From: Pseudomonas ceruminis
Lineage (GTDB): Bacteria; Pseudomonadota; Gammaproteobacteria; Pseudomonadales; Pseudomonadaceae
DNA: 64,000 bases
Direction: 5' to 3'
Assembly: GCF_021602025.1 (NCBI RefSeq)
Contig: NZ_BQHW01000019.1
Span: 1-64,000 of the forward strand
The notes below the pieces were generated by a model. That model saw nothing but the letters and a program-made list of their open reading frames with translations. It did no database searches and had not been told where the DNA came from. Within the stretch, counting starts at the first letter, position 1, and every line of letters starts with the position of its first letter. A program made the position numbers and the translations under genes. This document shows positions 44,935 to 53,162 of this stretch, piece after piece.

Positions 44935-45843
44935 CACGTCGCCCTGTGTCGCGGCCGTTTCCAGCTTGCGCCACAACAAACGGACATTGGCCTTGCGCAC
45001 CAGCGCACAGCGATACAGGCGGATCTCAAGTGGCACATGCCACTGGCTCGGGCCACAAATCACCAGCTCGCCGCGCTCCAGCTCACCCCGCATCGACAAG
45101 CGCGGCACCCACGCCACCCCCATCCCTTCGAGCGCCATGCTCTTGAGGCTGTCGGCCATGGCCGTCTCGTAGACCGTGGTGTAGCGCAGGTTGCGCTGGC
45201 GCAGCAGCAGGCTTACCGAGCGGCCGAGGAAGGCCCCTGCGCTATAGGCCAGCAACGGCACGCTGGCATCGCCCTCTAGGTCGAACATGGGCTTGCCATC
45301 GGCGCCCACGGCACATACCGGCAGCATTTCGGTGGTGCCCATGTGCAGTGACGGGAAGATCTCGGCGTCCATCTGCAAAGCGGCATCCGGGTCATAGAAG
45401 GCCAGCATCAGATCGCAACCGCCCTCGCGCAGGGCATGCACCGCATCGCCTACGTTGGTGGCGACCAGGCGCGTGGCGATGTTCAGGCCATCGTTGCGCA
45501 ATTGGGCAACCCAGCGCGGGAAGAAGCCCGATGCCAACGAGTGTGCTGCGGCGACCTGAATCACCTCACCCTGCCCACCCTCAAGATGGTGCAAATGGCG
45601 CAGAACTTCGCTCAACTGGTCGACAACCGTGCGCGCAGTGACGAGAAACAGCTGCCCCGCCGCCGTCAGTTCGACTGGCGTGCGGGAACGATTCACCAAC
45701 GTCAGGCCCAAGGCGGCTTCCAAGCTGCGGATGCGTCGACTGAAGGCGGGCTGCGTCACGAAACGCCGCTCCGCCGCCTGGGAAAAGCTGCGCGTGGCGG
45801 CCAGCGCGCTGAAGTCTTCAAGCCATTTGCTTTCAAGGTTCAT
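44926..45843 (-). CDS. HypT/YjiE-like LysR-family regulator
   Basis: 305-residue LysR protein. The HTH segment SFSQAAERRFVTQPAFSRRIRSLEAALG (about 19-46), AAAHSLASGFFPRWVAQL (98-115) and HALREGGCDLMLAFYD match the HypT group of E. coli (YjiE), known for hypochlorite response. HypT is activated by methionine oxidation; Met residues are present but the functional ones cannot be inferred here. Divergent from aspA across a 181-base region carrying a LysR-type palindrome at 45910-45928; so it may regulate aspA, itself, or both. Confidence 0.85.
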   Translation of the reverse strand: MNLESKWLEDFSALAATRSFSQAAERRFVTQPAFSRRIRSLEAALGLTLVNRSRTPVELTAAGQLFLVTARTVVDQLSEVLRHLHHLEGGQGEVIQVAAAHSLASGFFPRWVAQLRNDGLNIATRLVATNVGDAVHALREGGCDLMLAFYDPDAALQMDAEIFPSLHMGTTEMLPVCAVGADGKPMFDLEGDASVPLLAYSAGAFLGRSVSLLLRQRNLRYTTVYETAMADSLKSMALEGMGVAWVPRLSMRGELERGELVICGPSQWHVPLEIRLYRCALVRKANVRLLWRKLETAATQGDVSV

Positions 45844-45909
45844 GCACTACTCCAAAAGCGCGCACCAAAATGGAACGCGCTCGAATGTCAATTGGCGTCA
45901 CATCAAACA

Positions 45910-45928
45910 CTATGCCGTTTGTGCATAG
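45910..45928. promoter_or_regulatory. LysR-type palindrome between hypT-like gene and aspA
   Basis: CTATGC (45910-45915) - 7 bases - GCATAG (45923-45928), perfect inverted arms in an AT-containing stretch, of the T-N11-A type that LysR proteins bind. It lies 67 bases from the LysR start and about 97 from aspA. Confidence 0.6.
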
Positions 45929-46024
45929 GTTAGCGTGCAACAGCATTGGCCGCAAAATCCTCTTCGGGCCTAGGATTAGCGCCATTCCGGCATGTGCCGG
46001 GTCAAAATCGAGATGATATCCATC

Positions 46025-47449
46025 ATGTCCTCCGCTGCATCGTTCCGCGTCGAAAAAGATCTGCTTGGTACCCTTGAAGTCCCTGCCGATGCCTACTACG
46101 GCATCCAGACCCTGCGCGCTGCCAACAACTTCCACCTCTCCGGTGTTCCGCTGTCGCACTACCCGAAACTGGTAGTCGGCCTGGCGATGGTCAAGCAGGC
46201 AGCTGCTGACGCCAACCGCGAGCTGGGGCACCTGAGCGATGCCAAGCATGCCGCCATCAGCGCAGCGTGCGGACGACTGATCAAAGGCGACTTCCACGAG
46301 CAGTTCGTGGTGGACATGATCCAGGGCGGTGCTGGTACTTCTACCAACATGAACGCCAACGAAGTCATCGCCAACATCGCGCTGGAGGCCATGGGCCACC
46401 AGAAGGGTGAGTACCAGTACCTGCACCCGAACAACGACGTGAACATGGCGCAGTCGACCAACGACGCCTACCCGACTGCCATCCGCCTGGGCCTGCTGCT
46501 GGGCCACGACGCCCTGCTGGCCAGCCTCGACAGCCTGATTCAGGCCTTCGCAGCCAAGGGCAAGGAATTCGACCACGTACTGAAGATGGGCCGTACCCAG
46601 CTGCAGGACGCCGTGCCGATGACCCTGGGTCAGGAATTCCGCGCCTTCGCCACCACCATGACCGAAGACCTGCAGCGCCTGCGCTCGCTGGCACCGGAAC
46701 TGCTGACCGAAATCAACCTGGGCGGCACCGCCATCGGTACCGGCATCAACGCCGACCCGGGCTACCAGGCCCTGGCCGTACAGCGTCTGGCCACCATCAG
46801 CGGCCAGCCGCTGGTCGCCGCTGCCGACCTGATCGAAGCCACCTCCGACATGGGCGCCTTCGTGCTGTTCTCTGGCATGCTCAAGCGTACCGCCGTCAAG
46901 CTGTCGAAGATCTGCAACGACCTGCGCCTGTTGTCCAGCGGCCCACGCACCGGCATCAACGAAATCAACCTGCCAGCGCGCCAGCCCGGCAGCTCGATCA
47001 TGCCAGGCAAGGTCAACCCGGTTATCCCGGAAGCCGTCAACCAAGTGGCCTTCGCCATCATGGGCAACGACCTGGCACTGACCGTCGCCGCCGAAGGTGG
47101 CCAGCTGCAGCTGAACGTGATGGAGCCGCTGATCGCCTACAAGATCTTCGACTCGATCCGCCTGCTCCAGCGCGCCATGGACATGCTGCGCGAGCACTGC
47201 ATCGTCGGTATCACAGCCAACGAACAGCGCTGCCGTGAACTGGTCGAGCACTCGATCGGCCTGGTCACCGCCCTGAACCCGTACATCGGCTACGAAAACG
47301 CCACCCGTATCGCCCGCGTCGCTCTGGAAACCGGCCGCGGCGTGCTGGAACTGGTGCGCGAGGAACAGCTGCTGGACGAAGCGATGCTCAATGACATCCT
47401 GCGTCCGGAAAACATGATCGCTCCACGCCTGGTTCCGCTGAAGGCGTAA
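46025..47449 (+). CDS. aspA: Aspartate ammonia-lyase
   Basis: Cleaves aspartate to fumarate and ammonia, feeding the TCA cycle. The 474-residue fumarase/aspartase-superfamily protein has GSSIMPGKVNP at about 322-332, the family signature with the catalytic Ser, and TSTNMNANEVIAN (about 104-116), typical of aspartases. ATG 46025 is preferred; an ATG at 46013 is in frame. Divergent from the HypT-like LysR gene, which may control it. Strong terminator follows. Confidence 0.95.
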   Translation: MSSAASFRVEKDLLGTLEVPADAYYGIQTLRAANNFHLSGVPLSHYPKLVVGLAMVKQAAADANRELGHLSDAKHAAISAACGRLIKGDFHEQFVVDMIQGGAGTSTNMNANEVIANIALEAMGHQKGEYQYLHPNNDVNMAQSTNDAYPTAIRLGLLLGHDALLASLDSLIQAFAAKGKEFDHVLKMGRTQLQDAVPMTLGQEFRAFATTMTEDLQRLRSLAPELLTEINLGGTAIGTGINADPGYQALAVQRLATISGQPLVAAADLIEATSDMGAFVLFSGMLKRTAVKLSKICNDLRLLSSGPRTGINEINLPARQPGSSIMPGKVNPVIPEAVNQVAFAIMGNDLALTVAAEGGQLQLNVMEPLIAYKIFDSIRLLQRAMDMLREHCIVGITANEQRCRELVEHSIGLVTALNPYIGYENATRIARVALETGRGVLELVREEQLLDEAMLNDILRPENMIAPRLVPLKA

Positions 47450-47507
47450 CCCGGCCGCTGCAAACAGTCTCACCAGGTCGAGGGACTAGACACCTCTCAA
47501 CCTTTCA

Positions 47508-47540
47508 AGGGCCCGAGCGCACGCTCCGGGCCCTTTTTTT
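47508..47540 (+). terminator. Rho-independent terminator after aspA
   Basis: GGGCCCGAGC pairs with GCTCCGGGCCC (one-base bulge) around a short loop, followed by seven Ts at 47534-47540. Confidence 0.92.
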
Positions 47541-47630
47541 ACGCGCGTTTTTTGCCGCAGGCCCTTGGCTGCACGCTCCCGGCACACAACTTGCTCCATA
47601 ATGCCTCCCAGCCCCACGGGATGACCGAGC

Positions 47631-48623
47631 ATGCTGCATAGCCACCTGACCACCCTCAACGCGGTTTCGCTGATCCTCAACCTCTTCCAGGAAGACGGTT
47701 GCGAGGCCACCTCGTTGCTGGCCGGCAGCGGTATAGGCCCGGCAGACCTGGGGCATGCCGATGCGCGCATCACCACCCAGCAAGAGCTGCAGGTGTGCGC
47801 CAACGCCGTGGCGCGGCGCGAGGACATCGGCCTGGAACTGGGCCAGCGCATGCATGTGTCGTGCTACGGCATGCTTGGTTACGCCCTGCTCTCCAGTGCC
47901 ACTTTGGGTGACGCCCTGCGTTTGGCACTGCAGTATCCGGCACTGCTGGGAACAGTCTTCCAACTGCGCCTGGTCGACGATGGCGAGCGTGTCTGGTTCA
48001 GCGCCAGCGAATACCACGACAGCCCCGCACTGGCAGCTTTCAATGCCGAGTTCTGCCTGGTTTCGCTGAAAGTCATCTGCGACGATTTGCTGGGCAGGCC
48101 CTTGCCGCTGCTGGGCGCCCGTTTCGAACATGCCCGGCCCGATTATCACGCGCGCTATAGCGGTGCATTTCAGTGCCCACTTGGCTTCGGGGCTGTCGAC
48201 AACGCATTCGCCTTCGAGCGGCGCTGGCTGAGCACCCCGCTGCCGCTGGCCGACCCGATTACCCACAAGGCCATGAGCGAACGCTGCCGGCGCCTGAACC
48301 TGGAATTTACCGGCCGCCAGGCCTGGCTTGGGCGCATCCGCCAACTTCTGTTGCAGCAACTGGATGCCGCCCCGGGGCTCGAAGGCCTGGCCCGGCAGAT
48401 GAACTGCTCCTCGCGTACGCTACGCCGGCACTTGCAGGCATTGGGTAGCAGCTATCAGCAACTGCTCGATGAACTGCGTTTCGAGCGGGCCAAGCAGTTG
48501 TTGGCCGATGAGCAGATGCCGATCTACCGCATCGCCGAGACACTGGGGTTTAGTGAGACGGCGAGCTTTCGCCATGCGTTCCAGCGTTGGAGCGGCGTGG
48601 CGCCCAGCCATTTCCGCGGCTGA
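47631..48623 (+). CDS. AraC-family transcriptional regulator
   Basis: 330-residue regulator: an N-terminal effector-binding domain of the arabinose-binding-like type found in OruR/ArgR-related proteins (residues about 20-200), then the AraC HTH pair (about 240-330): LARQMNCSSRTLRRHLQALGSSYQQLLDELR and IAETLGFSETASFRHAFQRWSG. It lies 103 bases upstream of, and in the same direction as, the acetylpolyamine amidohydrolase gene, so it may act on that operon in response to a polyamine or amino acid. The effector is unknown. Confidence 0.88.
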   Translation: MLHSHLTTLNAVSLILNLFQEDGCEATSLLAGSGIGPADLGHADARITTQQELQVCANAVARREDIGLELGQRMHVSCYGMLGYALLSSATLGDALRLALQYPALLGTVFQLRLVDDGERVWFSASEYHDSPALAAFNAEFCLVSLKVICDDLLGRPLPLLGARFEHARPDYHARYSGAFQCPLGFGAVDNAFAFERRWLSTPLPLADPITHKAMSERCRRLNLEFTGRQAWLGRIRQLLLQQLDAAPGLEGLARQMNCSSRTLRRHLQALGSSYQQLLDELRFERAKQLLADEQMPIYRIAETLGFSETASFRHAFQRWSGVAPSHFRG

Positions 48624-48726
48624 GCTGTACTGGCCACATCGATCCCCTTTTGGCCGTTTGCGTCGTTCTCCACCTACGCGTAGCCCGTGAAAATGAGGCC
48701 ACGCCAGTACCACCGGAGAACAACAA

Positions 48727-49767
48727 ATGCTGACGATCTATTCCGATGATCACCGCCTGCACCACGGCCGCTGCGAGCTGATCGACGGCAAGCTGATGCC
48801 ATGCTTCGAAATGCCCTCGCGCGCCGACCATGTGCTCGAGCAAGTGAAAAAACGCAACCTCGGCGAGGTCCGGGCCCCGACCGACTTCGGCCGAGCGCCG
48901 CTGCAGCGCATCCACAGCGCCGACTACCTCGACTTCTTCCAGGGCGCCTGGGAGCGCTGGGCCGCCCTGGGCCATGAGGGCGACCTGCTGCCCTTCACCT
49001 GGCCCGCCCGTACCCTGCGCCAGGTCAAGCCGACCGGCCTGCACGGCGAGCTGGGCTATTACAGCTTCGATGCCGGCGCCCCGATCACGGCAGGCACCTG
49101 GCAGGCTGCCTACAGTGCCGCGCAGGTCGCCCTCACGGCCCAGACTGCAATCCAGCAAGGCGCCCATTCGGCCTTCGCCCTGTGCCGCCCACCAGGGCAC
49201 CATGCCGCCGCCGAAGTCATGGGTGGCTATTGCTACCTGAACAATGCCGCCATCGCCGCCCAGGCCTTCCTCGACCAGGGCCATGGCAAGGTCGCCATCC
49301 TCGATGTCGACTACCACCACGGTAACGGCACCCAGGACATCTTCTACCAGCGCAACGACGTGTTCTTCGCTTCGATCCACGGCGACCCACAGGCCGAATT
49401 CCCGTTCTTCCTCGGGTACGCCGACGAGACCGGTGAAGGGGCAGGCGAAGGCTGCAACATCAACTATCCGCTGCCAGCCGGCAGTGACTGGGCAGCCTGG
49501 AGCGCGGCTCTGGAAGACGCCTGCCAGCGCATCGCCGGCTACGATGCCGACGTGCTGGTGATCTCCCTGGGCGTGGACACCTTCAAGGACGACCCGATCT
49601 CGCAGTTCAAGCTGGACAGCCCGGACTACCTGGAAATGGGCAAGCGCATCGCCCAGCTGGGCAAGCCGACCTTGTTCGTGATGGAAGGCGGCTACGCTGT
49701 GGAAGAAATCGGTATCAACGCGGTCAACGTGCTGGAAGGCTTCCAGCGCGCCCAGCCAGGAGCCTGA
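48727..49767 (+). CDS. aphA: Acetylpolyamine amidohydrolase
   Basis: Zinc-dependent deacetylase of the class II histone-deacetylase fold; removes acetyl groups from acetylputrescine and similar acetylpolyamines. The 346-residue protein has PPGHHA with His158 and His159, DVDYHHGNG with zinc ligands Asp195 and His197, Asp284 and Tyr323 (GGYA), all intact. Length and the nearby polyamine-binding protein support AphA-type rather than histone deacetylase. Start has GGAGAA upstream. The next gene starts 2 bases after its stop. Confidence 0.92.
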   Translation: MLTIYSDDHRLHHGRCELIDGKLMPCFEMPSRADHVLEQVKKRNLGEVRAPTDFGRAPLQRIHSADYLDFFQGAWERWAALGHEGDLLPFTWPARTLRQVKPTGLHGELGYYSFDAGAPITAGTWQAAYSAAQVALTAQTAIQQGAHSAFALCRPPGHHAAAEVMGGYCYLNNAAIAAQAFLDQGHGKVAILDVDYHHGNGTQDIFYQRNDVFFASIHGDPQAEFPFFLGYADETGEGAGEGCNINYPLPAGSDWAAWSAALEDACQRIAGYDADVLVISLGVDTFKDDPISQFKLDSPDYLEMGKRIAQLGKPTLFVMEGGYAVEEIGINAVNVLEGFQRAQPGA

Positions 49768-49769
49768 TC

Positions 49770-50873
49770 ATGGTCCGACTCAAGCGTCTGCTCGCCCCGC
49801 TCATCGCTGCCACGCTGTTCACCGGTGCCCTCCACGCCCAGGCTGAACAGCGCACCCTGCGAGTGTACAACTGGTTCGACTACATCACCCCGCAGACCTT
49901 GACGGACTTTCAGAAGGACAGCGGCGTCAAGCTGATCTACGACATCTTCGACACCAACGAAGCGTTGGAGGCCAAGCTGCTCACCGGCAACTCCGGCTAT
50001 GACGTGGTGGTGCCGTCCAACGTGTTCCTGGCCAAGCAGATCGAGGCCGGGGTGTTCCAACCGCTGGACCGCAGCAAGCTGCCGAACTGGCAGCACCTGG
50101 ACCCGGCGCTGATGAAGCTGATCGAAGCCAACGACCCGGGCAACAAGTTCGCCGTGCCTTACATGTACGGCACCGTGCTGATCGGCTTCAACCCGGACAA
50201 GGTCAAGGCGGTGCTCGGCGACAGCGCGCCTGTGGACAGCTGGGACCTGATCTTCAAGGAAGAGAACATCGCCAAGCTCAAGCAGTGCGGCGTGGCGCTA
50301 CTCGACTCGCCGTCGGAGATCCTACCGCTGGCTCTGAAGTACCTGGGCCTGGACCCTAACAGCGACAAGCCGGAGGACTACAAGAAAGCCGAAGCCCTGC
50401 TGCTGAAAATTCGCCCTTACATCACCTACTTCCATTCCTCCAAGTACATGGCAGACATCGCCAATGGCGACATCTGCGTGGCGGTGGGTTACAGCGGCAG
50501 CTTCTCGCAGGCCGCCAACCGCGCACGCGACGCCAAGAATGGGGTGGTGGTGGACATGCGCCTGCCCAAGGAGGGTGCGCCGATCTGGTTCGACATGCTG
50601 GCGATTCCAAAAAACGCGGCCAATCCCCAGGATGCCCATGCCTTCATCAACTACCTGCTGCGCCCTGAGGTGATTGCGCCCATCAGCGACTTCGTCGGCT
50701 ATCCGAACCCGAACAAGGATGCGACCGAGAAGGTGAACCCGGCGATTCGCAACAACCCGAATCTGTACCCGACGGCCGAAGCGATGGCCACGCTGTACAC
50801 CCTCAAGCCGCTGCCACGGGACGCCGAACGGGCGCGGACACGGGCGTGGACCCGAATCAAATCCGGGACCTGA
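49770..50873 (+). CDS. Orphan periplasmic polyamine-binding protein (PotF/SpuD-like)
   Basis: 367-residue periplasmic binding protein; RLLAPLIAATLFTGALHAQA is a signal peptide. LRVYNWFDYITPQTLTDFQKDSG, GYDVVVPSNVFLAKQIEAGVFQPLDRSKL and WDLIFKEENIAKLKQCGVALLDSPSEILPLAL are typical of PotF-type putrescine/spermidine receptors. No permease or ATPase genes follow, so it is an orphan that presumably supplies a remote transporter. It is translationally coupled to aphA by a 2-base gap, so uptake and deacetylation of polyamines are linked. Confidence 0.9.
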   Translation: MVRLKRLLAPLIAATLFTGALHAQAEQRTLRVYNWFDYITPQTLTDFQKDSGVKLIYDIFDTNEALEAKLLTGNSGYDVVVPSNVFLAKQIEAGVFQPLDRSKLPNWQHLDPALMKLIEANDPGNKFAVPYMYGTVLIGFNPDKVKAVLGDSAPVDSWDLIFKEENIAKLKQCGVALLDSPSEILPLALKYLGLDPNSDKPEDYKKAEALLLKIRPYITYFHSSKYMADIANGDICVAVGYSGSFSQAANRARDAKNGVVVDMRLPKEGAPIWFDMLAIPKNAANPQDAHAFINYLLRPEVIAPISDFVGYPNPNKDATEKVNPAIRNNPNLYPTAEAMATLYTLKPLPRDAERARTRAWTRIKSGT

Positions 50874-50883
50874 ACTGAACCCT

Positions 50884-50902
50884 GGGGCTGCTCTGCAGCC
50901 CC
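50884..50902. terminator. Shared hairpin between potF-like and MocR genes
   Basis: GGGGCTG (50884-50890) and CAGCCCC (50896-50902) with loop CTCTG; the right arm overlaps the MocR stop. Followed by TACTTTCTCC on the plus strand. Confidence 0.65.
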
Positions 50903-52431
50903 TACTTTCTCCAGGCCTTGCGCAAGCGCATCAACGCTTCGGCAATCGCGCCCTCCGGCACCGCCGCAAACCCCAACACCAGCCCTGCCCGCTTATCCAC
51001 AGGCACTTCGCTGTCCTCCAGCCAGTAACTGCTCAACGGGTTGACCTCGACCCCGACCGCCTCCGCCGCCGCCACCAGCGCCTGCTCCCGTGCAAAGTTA
51101 TCCACATCCACTTTCACATGCAGCCCGGCTGCCACCTCCGGCATCGCCCCTAGCCCTGGAACCTCCGTCGGCCACCCCGCCTTGAGCACATTGCGCCGGC
51201 TCAGCGCCGCCTTGCGCATGCGGCGTATATGCCGCTGGAAGTGCCCCTGCGCCATGAATTGCGCCATCACGCACTGCGTGGCGACTTCCGAATGCCTCAC
51301 CGCCAGTGCACGCCCCTGACTGAAGGCTTGCACCAACCGCGGTGGCAGCACCAGATAGCCCAGGCGCAGGGCTGGGAAGGCGACCTTGCCGAAGGTGCCC
51401 ACATACAACACCCGTCCCTGCTGGTCGAGCGCCGCCAACGGTGCCAAGGGCGCACCGCTGTAGCGGTACTCGCCATCGTAATCGTCCTCGATGATCCAGC
51501 CCTCGTTGCGCTCGGCCCACGCCAGCAACGCAAGGCGCCGGGCCAGGCTCATGGTGACCCCGGTAGGGTATTGGTGGGCAGGCGTGACATAGGCCAGCCG
51601 ACAATCCGCCACCTGCTCTAGGCGCTGGCAATCCATGCCCTCCTCGTCCACCGCTACCCCCGTGACCTTGCCGCCTGCCACGGCAAAGGTGTGCCCGGCA
51701 GCGCGGTAACCTGGGTTTTCCACAGCCACAGCGTCACCAGGCTGCAGCAGCAGCTGTGCACAAAGGCTAATGGCCTGCTGTGCACCACTGGTGATCACAA
51801 TTTGTTCAGCGGTACACGAAAGGCCGCGTGAGCGGCGCAGGTAGGCGGCGATCAGCTCGCGTAACCCCTGCTCCCCTGCAGGGTCGCCGTAGCCGAGTTG
51901 CGCAGGGTCTGGTTTGCGCCAGAAACCCGCCTGCAGCTTGGCCCAGACATCAAACGGGAACAGATCGAAGGCCGGAATTCCGACTCGAAAAGCCCGCGGT
52001 GCGCCACTTTTTGGCGGCGGCAGGTGGTTACTTTTCAGGCGTTCGAGCGGCTCGCTGGAGCGCGCCGGGGTGGATAAATCCTCAGTATATTTTGATGAAA
52101 ATGTGGATAACCCTGTTGATAAGCCTAGGGATAACCCTGTGGATAGTTGTGTGGACAGTTTTGGCAGGCGACTCACATAGGTGCCATCGCCCACCCGGCT
52201 TTCGATGTAGCCCTCGGCGTACAGCTGATCGTACGCACGCACCACGCTGTTGCGGGACAACGCCAGTACCTTGGCCAAATCGCGGGTGGCCGGCAGGCGC
52301 GTGCCACTGCTCAGGCGCCCGTCCAACACCCGCGCACGCAAGGCTTGGTAGAGCTGCTGGCTGAGCCCCCTGCGACGGTCGAGCACAAGCCCGGCAGGAT
52401 CGAATGGCAGTACAAGGGGACGTTCGCTCAT
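50902..52431 (-). CDS. MocR-type regulator (GntR HTH + aminotransferase-like domain)
   Basis: 509 residues: a GntR winged helix at the N terminus (LSQQLYQALRARVLDGRLSSGTRLPATRDLAK), a repetitive linker (about 92-120, LSTQLSTGLSLGLST) and a C-terminal fold-type I aminotransferase-like domain with AYVTPAHQYPTGV and GTFGKVAFPALRLGY carrying the PLP Lys, although the usual Ser before Lys is Gly. MocR proteins sense PLP-linked amines. Divergent from the PaiB-like gene, its likely target. Exact DnaA-box nonamers lie inside at 50993, 51098 and 52102. Confidence 0.9.
   Translation of the reverse strand: MSERPLVLPFDPAGLVLDRRRGLSQQLYQALRARVLDGRLSSGTRLPATRDLAKVLALSRNSVVRAYDQLYAEGYIESRVGDGTYVSRLPKLSTQLSTGLSLGLSTGLSTFSSKYTEDLSTPARSSEPLERLKSNHLPPPKSGAPRAFRVGIPAFDLFPFDVWAKLQAGFWRKPDPAQLGYGDPAGEQGLRELIAAYLRRSRGLSCTAEQIVITSGAQQAISLCAQLLLQPGDAVAVENPGYRAAGHTFAVAGGKVTGVAVDEEGMDCQRLEQVADCRLAYVTPAHQYPTGVTMSLARRLALLAWAERNEGWIIEDDYDGEYRYSGAPLAPLAALDQQGRVLYVGTFGKVAFPALRLGYLVLPPRLVQAFSQGRALAVRHSEVATQCVMAQFMAQGHFQRHIRRMRKAALSRRNVLKAGWPTEVPGLGAMPEVAAGLHVKVDVDNFAREQALVAAAEAVGVEVNPLSSYWLEDSEVPVDKRAGLVLGFAAVPEGAIAEALMRLRKAWRK
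52069..52158. repeat. 12-bp tandem array of DnaA-box-like nonamers in the MocR linker
   Basis: Nonamers begin exactly every 12 bases: TGTGGATAA (52102), TGTTGATAA (52114), TAGGGATAA (52126), TGTGGATAG (52138), TGTGGACAG (52150). The first is an exact DnaA box in reverse complement (TTATCCACA). GGTGGATAA is at 52069-52077. It encodes a four-residue repeat (LST-Q/G) in the MocR linker with TTA and CTA codons, rare in this GC-rich genome. Confidence 0.8.
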
Positions 52432-52521
52432 GAAATTGGACCTGTAAAAACAGCCGATAATGGCTCTTACCCAGAACCAATAGCCTGCCTAGGATGGAGC
52501 CATTGGACAAGGAACCCCCGT

Positions 52522-53151
52522 ATGTACAACAGCAAACCCCACCAGGAACACGACCTCGGGCGCTTGCACCAGCACATGCTTGAAACCCGCCTGGCCATGC
52601 TGGTCAGCCAAGGCGAGAACGGCCTGCTGGCTACGCACCTGCCGGTGCTGGTCGACCCAGAGGAAGGCGAATTCGGTACCGTCTATGCCCATCTGGCACG
52701 CGCCAATCGCCAATGGCAAGACCTGGAGCGTGGCGGCGAAGCGCTGCTGGTCTTTCCAGGCGCCGATGCTTATGTCAGCCCCAGCTACTACCCCAGCAAG
52801 GCCGACAACCCCAAGGTGGTGCCCACCTGGAATTACCTGGCGGTGCACGCCTACGGCCCCGTCGAAGTGATCCATGAAGCCGCCCCGCTGCTGGACATTG
52901 TCAGCCGCCTGACCGACCGGCATGAACAGGGCCGCAGCACGCCCTGGAAAGTCGCCGATGCCCCCCGCGACTACCTCGACGGCATGCTGCGCGCCATCGT
53001 CGGTATCCGCATGCCCATCGCCCGTCTGCAAGGCGCGCGCAAGCTCAGCCAGAACCGCTCGGCACAAGACATCGCCGGGGTGCGCGAGGGCCTGAGCAAT
53101 AGCTCCGATTACCTGGACAACCAACTCGCGGCGCAGATGCGCCAACTGTGA
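52522..53151 (+). CDS. PaiB-family FMN-binding protein
   Basis: 209-residue protein of the PaiB/FMN-binding split-barrel family (negative regulator of sporulation PaiB and relatives). Conserved stretches: MLETRLAMLVSQGENGLLATHLPVLVD (about 19-45), VYAHLARANRQWQDLERGGEALLVFPGADAYVSPSYYPSKAD. Cytoplasmic, probable flavin-dependent reductase-like fold, function unknown. ATG 52522 with AAGGAA upstream. Divergent from MocR and followed by two acetyltransferase genes; in Bacillus PaiB pairs with the PaiA acetyltransferase, which acts on polyamines, so the neighbour is suggestive. Confidence 0.85.
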   Translation: MYNSKPHQEHDLGRLHQHMLETRLAMLVSQGENGLLATHLPVLVDPEEGEFGTVYAHLARANRQWQDLERGGEALLVFPGADAYVSPSYYPSKADNPKVVPTWNYLAVHAYGPVEVIHEAAPLLDIVSRLTDRHEQGRSTPWKVADAPRDYLDGMLRAIVGIRMPIARLQGARKLSQNRSAQDIAGVREGLSNSSDYLDNQLAAQMRQL

Positions 53152-53162
53152 AGGACAAGCCC

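Noticed and set aside
45833-47473. 546-codon frame antisense to aspA
   Set aside because: Shadow of the aspartase gene; no ribosome site or domain.
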